From Mytilus trossulus (taxonomy: Eukaryota; Mollusca; Bivalvia; Mytilida; Mytilidae), in assembly GCF_036588685.1 (NCBI RefSeq), contig NC_086384.1, forward strand, positions 55,842,945-55,906,944: DNA of 64,000 nt, written 5' to 3'. Below the pieces are notes generated by a model, which was not told the DNA's origin, did no database searches, and worked only from the letters and a program-made list of their open reading frames with translations. This document shows positions 44,506 through 56,447 of this stretch, one piece after another. How positions within the stretch are numbered: the stretch's first letter is position 1; the number at the start of each line of letters is the position of its first letter. The position numbers were made by a program, and so were the translations under genes.

Positions 44506-45730
44506 TTGAATTTATAATGAGTTTATTTACACATCAAAAATAAATTCAAAATAACGAAATTGATAATATAATATACTATAATGACTTTGTGCTGTACAAA
44601 TTGTGTTCAGAACATCGAAACCGAAAGTAGATGATACATTTATTATATTCAACTATTTATAAGAAACCTCGTTTGCTATTTTCGCTATTTAAATGTTTTA
44701 TAGGGTTTTACAATAATTATTATTAAAACTCATTATTCATTTGAATATAGATGTAATACCCATATATTACATATATGATATGAATAAGATAAATAAAAAA
44801 ATCGATTGGGGGTTAATTCTCTTAACAATTATTCATAAGGTAAACATTTCAAATCTTATTGCTTCCTGGTTCTTATAGATTTTTACCCTTTTTGGGTCCC
44901 TATATTGCTAGTACAAGGTTTGAAATTATCGACGTAAACAACTTACTCGGTTACGTTTAATATAATCCCAATGACCCCTCTCGTTTACATTAGGAAAGTA
45001 GTTCCAGTTGTCTTATTTCCTTGTAACACACAAAGACTTATTCAAAGTCAGTAACCCATGAAGACTTCAACCGACATATATAATATAGACATATTTATAT
45101 TACAGTTTCATTGGATATTTCGATCACATGACACTATTTTTAATTAAATAATTAAGAAATCAATTGTTTATTATCATAAGGGACAGATCCATCCAAATTT
45201 TAAAGGGAGATCCAAAATTAGGATTAAAAGGGGAGTTCCAATTATATAACCCTATTCAAATGCATTGGTCGTCCTAAAAAAGGTGAAGGTGAAGAATTTC
45301 CAAATATATTTGAAAGGGTTTTGTCTCTAATTTAATAGTTATGGACTTTGAATATATTTAGCAATCCATGAAATTCCGAAAATGGGTCAACATTGGTCAA
45401 GGAAAATAAAAGAAATTGACTAAAACGTGATAAAAAATTGTCATTTTGACCAATGTATATAATAAGGACAGTTTACATTGAATTTCGAATTTCTGTAGGA
45501 TTTTCTTTATAGTAAAAAAAATCGTTTTCATCATATATTAATGCGACATTAAATGCTAAAGTCACATATTACGAGACGATAGCATGACTCGTATATAATG
45601 AGAGAATATCAGCAATACCAGGCGCGAATTAAGACGAAGCGCATTCGATGGACGCCTACTTTTCCCCGATACTTAAAAGAAAGAAAAATGTATGAAAGGC
45701 AAAGTAAAAACAAATTTGGTCAAATGAGGT
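44506..45730. other. AT-rich intergenic sequence
   Basis: About 45180-45290 (GGACAGATCCATCCAAATTT, AATGCATTGGTCGTCC) resembles a degraded member of the GATCCAGGGG element seen at 26005. Nothing else is recognised. Confidence 0.5.
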
Positions 45731-45734
45731 TTCT

Positions 45735-46065
45735 ACATTGGCTAGAGGTATAGGGGGAGGGTTGAGATCTCATAAACATGTTTAACCCCGCCGCAATTTT
45801 GCGCCTGTCCCAAGTCAGGAGCCTCTGGCCTTTGTTAATCTTGTATGCTTTTAAATTTTAGTTTCTTGTGTATAATTCGGAGTTTAGTATGACGTCCAAT
45901 ATCACTGTACTATTATGCATATTTTTAGGGGCCAGCTGAAGGACACCTACGGGTGCGGGAATTCTCGCTACATTGAAGACCCATTGGTTACCTTCGGCTG
46001 TTGTCTGCTCTATGGTCGGGTGGTTGTCGCTTTGACATATTCACCATTTCCTTTCTCAATTTTAT
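45735..46065 (+). repeat. Dispersed repeat with 'GGAGCCTCTGGCC', forward copy
   Basis: GGGGGAGGGTTGAGATCTCA, TTTAACCCCGCCGCAATTTT, AGTCAGGAGCCTCTGGCC, GGGGCCAGCTGAAGGACACC, GGGTGCGGGAATTCTCGCTA and GGTCGGGTGGTTGTCGCTTT. Reverse of 22455-22765. ORFs here are repeat-derived. Confidence 0.85.
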
Positions 46066-49000
46066 TCTCTTATTCCAAACTCTCGAGAAGACCTAACTCT
46101 AGACATAGAATTCAAGACAAGCACTTTTAAAATTCTGATACATGCATATGCAGATTCCCCATTTCCATTCTCAATTTTATTAGGTACAAACTCACAATAG
46201 CACTTTCTGAAGTAAGTAAACATAATTAAGCATACAGTACGAAAAAACATTGCAATAATATTTTACAATAAACATATGCTGCACAAAGTAGAAGCACAGT
46301 TGACAGTAGTTTGAGCGCGTGTTTGCTAGACGATAAGAACGATTTTGATCGAGTTTTATAATACACAAAACGTTTGACTGTCTCGAGAAACATATATTTG
46401 ATAGTTGTAATTGAATTTAAATATCTTTCAATTTGATGACTTTAAAACTTTTAAAAACATGTTTAAAATCGGTACTTGGTTTCATTGGTCTTTTTGATTT
46501 GTTTTTTTCTTAATGCTTTGTTTCGATCTTATGAATCAAGCTTTTTTCATCTGTTATTTATTGTTGGTTGTGCTGCTATACAATTGTCCCATGCTATTGT
46601 AGGGTTGAGAGTTTGTTAAACATGTTTCACCCTGTCACATTCTGCATGTGCATGTACCAATGAAATCAGGAATGAGAAGAGTTATCTTTCTTTGTACATA
46701 ATATTTGTTATGAATTTCAGGGTCTTTAATTATTACAAAAACTACTTCATACAACTGAAGTCACTCAGTCGCCCACATGTTGGAGAATAAATTTAAAAAA
46801 ACGCTTTAACCAATTGTCTTTATCTATTGACGTAAGCACCCTTTCTATTTTTATGAATTTTAGATTTTACTATTTTCGGACAATAACTAAAAAATGCTTG
46901 TTCATATCACCTGCAGCTTTAGTGACTGGTTTATATCTATTAAATAAGCTTCCTTTATTTTATTTTTTTAATTTTTTTTTACAAACTTCTGGTATGAAAT
47001 TGAGGAGTTGTGGAACTTTATGGTTGCCGGAAAACTGACGGACGTATCATACGCTTATGGCCATGGCGCAGCTCTGCATGTAATGGTCTTTCTGTTATTC
47101 GTTGTGCTTCATTGTGCTTTTCTGTACACATATGAGTGTTGGGTGGAATATCGGTGCTGCCACAAATGAACCATCGGGGTGACCTTTGAAGACTGCCGAA
47201 AGTCATATAACGCGATATAAACATCAATATAAGTATATATAGCGAGCACATGCAATGGAATTTCCCAGTCTGTTGCATTTATTATTTCAAGTTTAAATTA
47301 GTCTGTACCATCATCGTTTTACCTGTATAAGTTTTTGTGGTTCGAATCAATCAACCAATTGGTGTACCCTTGTTTCATTTTCAAAATTGAGTTGGTTTTT
47401 TTTGTATTTTAATAGTTGAACACGCCTAGTTTATGCGTAACTCGTCTAGAGCATAAGGGTAAAATTCGAAGTTACAAAAAAAACAGTTTCAGTGAGGTCG
47501 AATTGCTCACTTGCAAGTGTATAATCAAACATCGATGTTTCTTATTTTGACAAAACTAAAAGCGAGTTATTATTTCACTATTATACTTCCATTTTATATC
47601 TTGCAGCTAATGCCCGTTTAACATGACAATGAATCCTCGCAACAAATTGCGGTTGACCTCCTACGGCACCTATTAGTAGTAAAAGAATTGATTTCATCAT
47701 CAAAAGATTAATTTATGACCTACATGTACGTGTCGCTTAAAACATGGCCATATACCAAACGGTCAATATTAATAATCCCTGCAATTTGCTCAATGAGATG
47801 TTTGCATAATTTCAACGGATGCACGACGAGACAGCATCTCAGCGATAAAAGAATATGTTTGAAAGAACTATGCACTCGGCAAGGTCTTGGTTTCTTCAAT
47901 TTGAATAATAGAAAGAAAAAAACCCACATATATATCAAACAAAAACGGAATAAAAGTTCTTAATTTACTAGTATTGACAGTTTCCTTGCCGAATGTCAGT
48001 TGTTCTCTCCGAGAGTCCCACCTTTCTTCACCAAAACAATGGCTGGGAGCAATGAAATAATAATCGGATAAAACTGGAATTAAAGACCAACAATGAATAT
48101 ATCAATCATTAAACATCTTGGACGTTTCACACAGACGTTACGCACGATATTGCGTCCCAATTGGTAACGTCTTTACGTCGGTAATCGAGTATACTTTGTT
48201 CGTTTTGATTGTAATCATTTTTGATCGATATGGATACTTCAAAGTCTTGAATATGTATGAAATATTTGCTACTGGTAGATACGCAAGCAAATGAACTTTT
48301 CGGACTTCTGATTCGGCTTGTGTTGTATTTTTCTTTATATTTATTGTAACTTTTATTTTTTTGCTCTTTTCTTTTTAGTTTCTTTATCTCTTTACCATAT
48401 TTAATTCTCTCTGTCTCGGATATGAAATTCTTTTGTTCTGTAATTAATATTTTACCTATTTATTGACAAATTACCAATGTTTTTTTTCCATTTTAGATAA
48501 TTATTCATTTTCTATTTGATTATAACTACTTTTATATATTGCAGTTCTTATCGTGGTTTCTATGATTCTATCTATTTTCGAAATTTGTAATTTGGTTATT
48601 TTGTTTTGTCCTCTGATCTTAAAACATAAAATCGAACCGTACTTGTTATTTAAAAACAATGAAATATCGTTCATATATCATATGATAATACGAACTGCTT
48701 TCAAATTCGAAGGCCTAGGAGGATGATTGGCCTAATGAGTTCATATAAAGTGACCAAAGGCATGGTAATTTTAAGATACGCTCGTGGCGAGATTTGTTCG
48801 ACTCCGATCCTATTCGACAGTTATTGCAACTATTTAAACTTAAGGTCGCCTGATGTCCGGCTTTTCCTACCTTTGATGACAGGTCAATAAAATACAACAA
48901 ATGTCGCTTATACATGATGTGGTGTTTAACACCAAAACAAAGAACAAACTTTTAGAGATAATTTGAAAACACATTATATGTATAGCGTCCCGAATCGAAA

Positions 49001-51290
49001 ACGTCCAAAACGTAAAAAATTGCTCAGTGGACAAACTTGCAAGACATTTGATTTGTTAAAAAACGAAGTCATTTCGACTTAACAGCTTATCAAAAAGTAT
49101 GTTATCGTATTGTGGGGTAAAAGCACAATTACGAAAAAGCACTGTTTTATATGCTATAAATTGAATATTTAATAAAATGACGTTGAACCAGACAGTGTTT
49201 TTGTAAAAAGCGGCGAAATTCGACTTTGGACAATCTTGCAAGACATTTTCCCGAGGCCAATGCGTTTTTATTTGTGGTGCGAGTGCTGTAAAATTCCGGA
49301 TTTGAAATGGTCTATCTAAGCACATTTGTAGGAATAATTTATAAAAACAAAATTTTAAATCATCTGATATTTTAAAAAGAGATAAATTTGGATAACTTAC
49401 CATTTTCAGAAACCTGACCATGGCGAGGATTATTCATTTTTGAAAAAATAAATTTTTACCGTTCGATCAACACAAAAAACAGCAATAGCGTCATAAATTA
49501 TATTAGACGTTTATCATTCATGCGAATTATCGCGGATTTTAAACTTTTTATTAGACCACAAAAATTCCCGCAAAAGTGATTTTGCGAATAATTTGTTACG
49601 TCTGACACGCATATTTTTGACGTTTTGGTAATATTTGTATCATTATTTTAAACTATTATGAAAAGTTAAAGAATATTTTTAATATTTTTGGAAACAGTAA
49701 TACCTGCCTAATCTATGGATTTAAATTTAATAAAGCTGAACTAGTTAGTTTTCATACAAGAGCTATTTATCAAATTGCTCTGTCGCATTTCACGGCATTG
49801 ACGCAATAACGTGCTTAACGTCTAACAGATCATAGTTGTGTTCAACACGAATCTATTTATTTGAAATTGAATTTGATAATAGGAATTTTCCCCCATTGTA
49901 TAATGATGAATCTGGATAACACTGTAATATGTGCCGCTGGATATGAAAAAGCTTAACCTTTATTAATTTTAAATATCTAGAAAAATAGATGATTTTTTTA
50001 AAAAGCAGAACTATTTAAATTATAGTCAGCTTATTTAGGAGAAATCAATAAGTAATGAGAAGATATTTTAGATTTCCAAGGATAAGGCAAAATGGAGGTA
50101 CTGTCTTTTAAGGTTGGTCTGTTCATCATATTACATATGTGGCAATCCTTTGCTAAAGTCTTTTCTGGATTATTCAAGTTCCATTTCTAACTTAATGTCG
50201 ATATCTTATAATGTAGAATATCTATTTTTAATAGAAAAGGGTGTTTTCTGTGTCAAAATATTGCAAAATTTCTGAGAATGAACAGAATAGTTCCTATAAC
50301 TAACTTAGTAGACATGTCTTTGACAGGCAATACTTCAAACCACTGACTGTCTTTTACGATCCCATGCGTAAAATTGACAAAATTGAGTATTGTCTTTGCA
50401 AATCTGATGATTGTAGGTTTCAGTTCGAGAGATCCCAGTGAAGACATTTTATTTCGGTTAAAAAATATTAAGGTACGCAGTCTACAAAATGAAACAAAAT
50501 CTGAAACTCTGGTGCTCGTCTTGGCGTATACTCTAACAATTTACTTATTCGAAACTGCTTAGACATGAAATGATGTCACAGGACACATGCAAAAAGTCAC
50601 GGCTTTTATGGACAGAGCTACCCTTCATACACCTTTGACACATAGTCCCATAAAACCCTAACGTTCTTAAGCATAATAAAAAAAATCTATTTTAAAAGAA
50701 ATAACATAACTAATAATTTTAGCCATCAATTTTAACATGACCCCCATGCCCCCCCCCCGTTAACCCACATATATTAAAGTTTACATTCATAACAATTGAC
50801 AGGAACTATACTTCTAGACTATCGATTACGAGCGATCCAACAGGACAATTTGGAAAATCAGATCATATCTTCTTTTTCTGTTGAGTTGTTTGAGTCTCTT
50901 TTCTTTTCTTACTACAAGATACTGTATTCCTGCATCATGTGATTTTTGCCAAGTGGGGCTTACATAAGAATGAAATCCGAATATGGAAAATGAAACTACA
51001 ATTCAAAACTTAAAGTCCGAAGCCACATAGAAGAAAACGAAGGGGTTTTCATGGCAAAGGGTGCCGGGGTAATCTTCATAGTATACATGAAATATTTGCC
51101 ACTGTTCCATGTCTGTTCCATAAATTTTATAAATTTTTCTCACCTTGATTTTTTTATCTGTTACTATACTACAATTAAGCAACATTAGAACATAATTAAT
51201 CCACTTTTTCCGTTGTCCTTAAATTCATCATAGATATACTAGCCATTATATATATGGTTCTAACATGAGCAACAGAGGCGAATCCAGAAT
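46066..51290. other. Intergenic sequence, no gene supported
   Basis: 46600-46680 holds a fragment of the 'AACATGTTTCACCCTGTCAC' repeat. About 48240-48290 and 51085-51110 hold the short GAAATATTTGCYACTG motif. A 121-aa - strand ORF (49421-49056) and an 86-aa - strand ORF (47278-47018) have no recognisable domain. They sit among other chance frames, so they are not called. Confidence 0.45.
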
Positions 51291-51725
51291 TTTTCCCCAG
51301 AAAAAGGGGGCCTCATGGCCGCCTCAGCTGAGCAACAGGACAGGTATCATATGTAGAGTAGGATCTGCTTACCCTTCCAGACCACTTAAGATGATCACCC
51401 ACAGTTGTTGATGGGGTTCATGTTTACTTTTATAATGTGAAATTTGTATATACTACATGTCATTGAGGGCGAGACGTTAACAAATTACTATTGCATGTAT
51501 TGTACATGTATTGTTGCGCAGTCTTAAGTTTTCTATGGTGTGCTTTAGGTACTGACATGACATTCAAACTCACAAGTCGAATAGGAACTACAACGCCAAT
51601 TGACTAAAAAGAAAAGACAAACAAACAACACACACAATAGAAAGAAAAAATACTGAGCAATACTGAAAAACACAAACCCCACAAAAAAACGGGGGTGACC
51701 TCAGGGGCTTTTGGAAGGGAAGGCA
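51290..51725. repeat. Dispersed 'CTTACCCTTCCAG' repeat, forward and reverse pieces
   Basis: Forward: GGATCTGCTTACCCTTCCAG, GTTGTTGATGGGGTTCATGT (about 51360-51425). Reverse: AACGGGGGTGACCTCAGGGG, GGAAGGGAAGGCAGATCCGG (about 51688-51732). The two lie head to head, about 260 bp apart. About 51280-51330 is a small element with inverted GAGGCGAATCC/GGCCGCCTC ends. Confidence 0.55.
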
Positions 51726-51782
51726 GATCCGGCTCCATAATAAATAAATTAGCACCTCAGTCCTATTAAAATTATCCATCAA

Positions 51783-51824
51783 ATCTGAGACTACTATAAC
51801 ACATGTGTTATAGTAGTCTCAGAT
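51783..51824. repeat. 42-bp perfect palindrome
   Basis: ATCTGAGACTACTATAACAC at 51783 is followed by AT and then its exact reverse complement, ending at 51824, with no spacer. Pairing stops at 51782/51825. It lies just upstream of the LINE-derived array. Confidence 0.93.
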
Positions 51825-51845
51825 CAAATGTAAAAGAAAAAAGAT

Positions 51846-52705
51846 TTGAAATATTCTTTCAGATATACAAAAGGCCCTAACACACTGTATATTCTCAATG
51901 TGGAATCCAAACAGTTTGGTAAGAAACGTTTTAGATTGTCAGCTGTTACTCTCTCACGGACAGTCCCCTCCACCATATATCAGTTTGGTAAGAAACGTTT
52001 TAGATTGTCAGCTGTTACTCTCTCACGGATAGTCCCCTCCACCATATATCAGTTTGGTAAGAAACGTTTTAGATTGTCAGCTGTTACTCTCTCACGGACA
52101 GTCTCCTCCACCATATATCAGTTTGGTAAGAAACGTTTTAGATTGTCAGCTGTTACTCTCTCACGGACAGTCCCCTCCACCATATATCAGTTTGGTAAGA
52201 AACATTTTAGATTGTCAGCTGTTACTCTCTCACGGGCAGTCTCCTCCACCATATATCAGTTTGGTAGGAAACATTTTAGATTGTCAGCTGTTACTCTCTC
52301 ACGGACAGTCCCCTCCACCATATATCAGTTTGGTAAGAAACGTTTTAGATTGTCAGCTGTTACTCTCTCACGGAACAGTCTCCTCCACCATATATCAGTT
52401 TGGTAAGAAACGTTTGAGATTGTCAGCTGTTACTCTCTCACGGAACAGTCTCCTCCACCATATATCAGTTTGGTAAGAAACGTTTGAGATTGTCAGCTGT
52501 TACTCTCTCACGGAACAGTCTCCTCCACCATATATCAGTTTGGTACTTTTATTCTATTATTTTTATAACACTTGTTACATATCTTTTATTATCAGTGTTC
52601 TGCATATGTTATTGTTTATAATATTATTGTGGGTATGCTATATGCCCTCCTGGGGCCCTAATTTGGTAAATAAAAATATTCTATTCTATTCTATTCTATA
52701 TTATA
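51846..52705 (+). pseudogene. 5'-truncated non-LTR retrotransposon with amplified ORF2 C-terminus
   Basis: A reading frame from 51846 enters nine tandem copies of a 69/70-bp unit, then unique sequence, and ends TGCCCTCCTGGGGCCCTAAT, TTGGTAAATAAAAATATTC and a (TATTC)n tail at about 52677-52700. The unit peptide QFGKKRFRLSAVTLS resembles the end of CR1/L2-type ORF2 proteins (..FSxxAxxLWNSLP..). The AATAAA-like box followed by a short tandem repeat is how such LINEs end. No reverse transcriptase or endonuclease domain is present, so it is a dead 3' fragment. Confidence 0.7.
51912..52535 (+). repeat. Nine-copy 69/70-bp tandem repeat, first six in frame
   Basis: Unit starts are at 51912, 51981, 52050, 52119, 52188, 52257, 52326, 52396 and 52466, with a partial tenth from 52536. 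The first six units are 69 bp (23 codons). The last three are 70 bp because of one extra A (CGGAACAG instead of CGGACAG), which shifts the frame. Units differ at only a few sites, so amplification is recent. The 69-bp length gives a 186-aa ORF of a repeated 23-aa motif. Confidence 0.95.
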
Positions 52706-53880
52706 AGTATATACAACAAATGAAAATTGACCAATGTGGACCTTATTTTCGCAATTCCATATATTGCTTTATATACATGTAGTTTACAACAATAGACTTT
52801 GTTATTCTTGTATTATTTTAATTTTAGTTTCTTGTGTACAATTTGGAAATTAGTATGGCGTTCATTTTCACTGAACTAGTATATATTTATTTAGGGGCCA
52901 GCTGAAGAACGCCTCCGGGTGCGGGAATTTCTCGCTTCATTGAAAACCTGTTGGCGACCTTCTGCTGTTTTTTTTCTATGGTCGAGTTGTTGTCTCTTTG
53001 ACACGTTCCAAATTTCCATTCTCAATTTTATGTGAGCTACTGATATATCTTATTCTTATTTGTCTTTTGATTTTGTGTATATCAATGTTATAAATATATT
53101 CGGTCAAAGACTATTAGGAACCGATGTATGTTTCTGATTACACCAGTATACATGTAAGTTAGATAGTTTATACTCATAAAGCCATACAAGTACAAACTGG
53201 TTACAGAGAAGTTAAAAAATGATATACATAAAAATAAAAAATAATTAACTGTTTTTGTTATAACAATTCTATAAGAAATCGACAAGAACATGCACTTCCT
53301 ATATTAATGTTAGTATAGATAGTCCCTGGCAAGAATCAGTATACTCTATGACAATTGAATGCGGTTATAATTTATCAGCAAAAATGTTGAACTAAATCAC
53401 CGTGACCTACTTACTTTATCCTGTAATTAAAAGATTGCCTACTTCATTCAATGCACTTAAGGTTTTCATTCATTAAACAAGCGATTGATTTATTTAGTTA
53501 TTTAAAAAAAGGGTATCAAGTTATTTGTGTTTTCTCTCACTTGATCAAAAGATTTATTCACCCCTGTTAAAACAATAGAAGAACCCATGCAGCGCATGAC
53601 ACGTGCAGGAGTGGCCTTGAGCAAAGTTGACAAGGTGTGCAGCAATATAACTGAATTATATCTATGTAAACAAAAATCAATGGTTAATAGCCATGAAATG
53701 ACACTAATTATTTCATATTTACGGCTACGATAGATCAATCACACCTGCGGGAAGATTGTCATCGATTTTTTTTACCTTTCGACATTTTTTTCGACCCTGT
53801 TGATCATGTTGGACATGTTGACATTTTGGTGATGACAATATTTTGAGATTTTATGGAAGATAGACGGAATAACAGCTAAA
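52706..53880. other. Dispersed repeat fragment and AT-rich sequence
   Basis: 52815-53030 is a forward copy of the GGGGCCAGCTGAAGAACGCC repeat (compare 45850-46065). 53031-53490 holds nothing recognised. 53565-53730 on the + strand is open with a protein-like stretch (EEPMQRMTRAGVALSKVDKV) ending in TAG. I know no family for it. Confidence 0.5.
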
Positions 53881-53881
53881 A

Positions 53882-53933
53882 ATGAATACACAATTAGAAG
53901 GAGGAAGCCCTGAGAGAATTAATTTGGTCAAAG
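53882..53933 (+). other. Candidate first coding exon of an unknown gene
   Basis: ATG at 53882-53884 opens a 17-codon frame (MNTQLEGGSPERINLVK plus one base) ending CAAAG before a perfect GTAAGT donor at 53934-53939. The following 10 kb lacks any recognisable second exon, and I know no protein with this start. It could be a true 5' exon with a long first intron or a chance ATG-to-donor stretch. Confidence 0.25.
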
Positions 53934-54428
53934 GTAAGTAGATATATTGATTAATATTGTGTGTTTTGATAAAATCTAAAGACAAAAAAGGTTGAATTCA
54001 TTACTGTCACGTGGTTGTCCTACTTTCAGTTTCTGCACTTTCACTTTGACGATGTTGGATATTTAAACATATTTTGTTGCAGCAGAATAAATTCTTATTT
54101 GTTATGCATCAACTACAAGCTATAGAAGATCAAGAAATAAGATAACCTGAAAAGATATCTTTTAATTACTCTATAAATTTCTTGGCATTAAATGGTTGTA
54201 TTTGTCAAATGTAATTATGTAAAGAAATGGGTGTACAGCTTCATATGTTACTTTGTAGTGTTAGAATATATCTTTAGTTAGACTATAGGTTAAGCAGGGC
54301 ATTCCATTCATTTTTGAAGTGCAGGTATCTGAAAGATTTAGCAGTAGGGGGAGTCTGAGGAATTTTATATTGTAGATGTGTGTTTCTTGACAATTTATAG
54401 GAAGCCATAAATGTGTAGGAATAGTTAT

Positions 54429-54835
54429 AGTTATCAAAGGTACCAGTATTATAATTTAGTATGCTGAGACCCGTGTTTCATCTTCATAAGACTTGTATCA
54501 AAATATTTATAAAGCCAAACAAGTACAAAGATGAAGAGCAATAACAATCCAAAATTCCAAAAGGTCGTGCCAAATACAGGTAAGAAAATCCTTTTTTTTT
54601 TCCTCGAAAAATTCTAAGTTTTGTAAACAGGAAATTTATAAAAATGACCACATTATTGATATTCATGTCAACACCGCAATATTGACTACTGGGCTGGTGA
54701 TACTCACGGGGACGAAACGTCAACCAGCAGTAGCATTGACCTGGCAGTGGTGTAATCAAAAGTACCAGGATTATAACTTGGTACACCAGACGAGCGTTAC
54801 GTCTACATAAGAGTCATCAATGAAGCTCATATAAA
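54429..54835 (+). repeat. 'GCCAGACGCACGTTTCGTCT' repeat, copy 4, about 1.2 units
   Basis: The first unit runs from AGTTATCAAAGGTACCAGTA through AGCCAAACAAGTACAAAGAT, GAAATTTATAAAAATGACCA, ACTACTGGGCTGGTGATAC and GACGAAACGTCAACCAGCAG (about 350 bp). Then comes the start of a second unit, CAAAAGTACCAGGATTATAA and ACCAGACGAGCGTTACGTC. It shows the full head-to-tail unit order. Confidence 0.85.
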
Positions 54836-55147
54836 AAAATTGCTTGAGATAGACCACAATTTGATCTTTGCCTGGTTGCTTTAATCAGTGCCCATTAAAG
54901 AAACGAATAAATGATATTCTGCACAAGAAAAAATAACAAGTGAAAGGCTGATCCTTCAACTATTTCTGATTGTGACATTAAATTGTCCACTAAATGAACA
55001 ATAGTATACTCCAAAGAATGTCATACATACATGACATATATATGTAGTTAAATTGTCAAAACCATTTAAGGTATTGACAACATGCATTACTATAAACCTC
55101 TTGATGCAATGATTTCAATCAGCAAGCTTATCCGAGAAAGGTAGATA

Positions 55148-55243
55148 TTCCAGGGGCTGATCCAGCCATTTTAAAAAGGGGGTTTCCTAACCCAGGACAA
55201 AGGGGGTCCAACCCCTGGAACCCCCCTCTGGATCCGCGCCTGT
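55148..55243. mobile_element. Short G/C-run element, reverse of 26005-26125
   Basis: TATTCCAGGGGCTGATCCAG, CCATTTTAAAAAGGGGGTTT, CCTAACCCAGGACAAAGGGG and CCCCTCTGGATCCGCGCCTG. Nearly the reverse complement of the element at 26005-26125, so the two are members of one family. Confidence 0.7.
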
Positions 55244-56230
55244 ATTCCCAAATATTTTAAAGCCTGGTGGTCTAAAGAAAAACTGTCTGAAAAAAAAAGA
55301 TAATCTGCTATGAGGTAGTCTTAAGATAAATTATGTAAGAAACTTTTAACCCTTTCTGACTGAACAAAAGTGTTACTTATGTGTCAAAGAGACAATAGTG
55401 AGTCATGTCCCAAATTCATATTTCCAAACAAATGTTGAAACAGAAGCTAGATTTTAGTGTATTATGAAATAGTATACATTGTTTAATACTATTTTGATTT
55501 AGTATTCCTAAATTTGTTATCTTCTATGCATGTATCTTTTTGTCTGCCATCATGGTAATCTAAATATAATATTGATATTATGAGATTTGCCTTGAAGTTT
55601 GAAAAATATGTTCTTAGATGCTCTTTTGGTGAACATTCATGAATCCAAAAAGCTAGCACTTTTCAAATTGAATTATCCTAAATGTAGAAAAATATGATTT
55701 TGTGTCAGATGAGTAAGCTAATACCATTTTCTACTGTGCATTGACTCAGTAAATTAGCTTTTGTATTCAATATTATTGGTGATAAATTATTTTTTACTTT
55801 TTACAAACTGGATGCAGCTGCTGCCAGTATTTGCAGTATTTGAACTTTCAATTCATAACTTTGCAATGTATTACTATAATAACCAATCAGTCATCAGAGT
55901 TAATATACGATTGATTTACTTTGATATCGTCATATTTATGAAATGACTTGAGTAATGAATCAAATTGTTGGATATTTTTATATAAGTATATTATATACAT
56001 GTAGAACCTCATAATGGTTTAGAAATGTTTTATATGATAAGATTCTATCAATTAAATGATTTTTAAAAATCAATTATTGTCCTCAGTTGAAGTTGGGTTA
56101 TTTTTTTTAAAACAAAAATGGTAATTCAACAGTGGTTTTGAAAAGATATAAGTATAAATCAAATTTGAAGTTTTTAAAGGAAAAAGTCAATTTATGTAAT
56201 TGCCTTATGACTTTTTTAGATTCATTTATT
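55244..56230. other. AT-rich sequence, nothing recognised
   Basis: No coding or repeat structure could be supported. Confidence 0.5.
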
Positions 56231-56234
56231 TTAA

Positions 56235-56443
56235 GGAGGTAGAACTAGGTTAAGGGAAATAACTCTTAAAATCATCAGTACGTTTGTGTCAACCATTTTC
56301 AAAAGTATATTCTAAGCTTCTAGGTTACATAGATTATTTCCAATCTGTTTCAGGTAAATGCTTAAAAAACATTGATGATACTTGACTTTTACAAACGCAT
56401 AACTGATTTAAAGAGTTATCTCCCTGAACTAAGGTCTACCCCC
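56235..56443. mobile_element. TTAA-flanked MITE, copy 2 (GGAGGTAGAAC ends)
   Basis: TTAA at 56231-56234 and at 56444-56447 flank inverted ends: GGAGGTAGAACTAGGTTAAG then GGAAATAACTCTT, against AAAGAGTTATCTCCCTGAAC then TAAGGTCTACCCCC. About 28 of 34 bases match. 209 bp long and non-coding. Confidence 0.75.
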
Positions 56444-56447
56444 TTAA

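Noticed and set aside
47018-47278. 86-aa - strand ORF (ends HKRMIRPSVFRQP) as a mobile-element gene fragment
   Set aside because: Composition is somewhat protein-like but no family motif is visible, so it is not supported.
49056-49421. 121-aa - strand ORF as a gene
   Set aside because: No domain, no splice context and no resemblance to known families. Its length is possible by chance in 64 kb.
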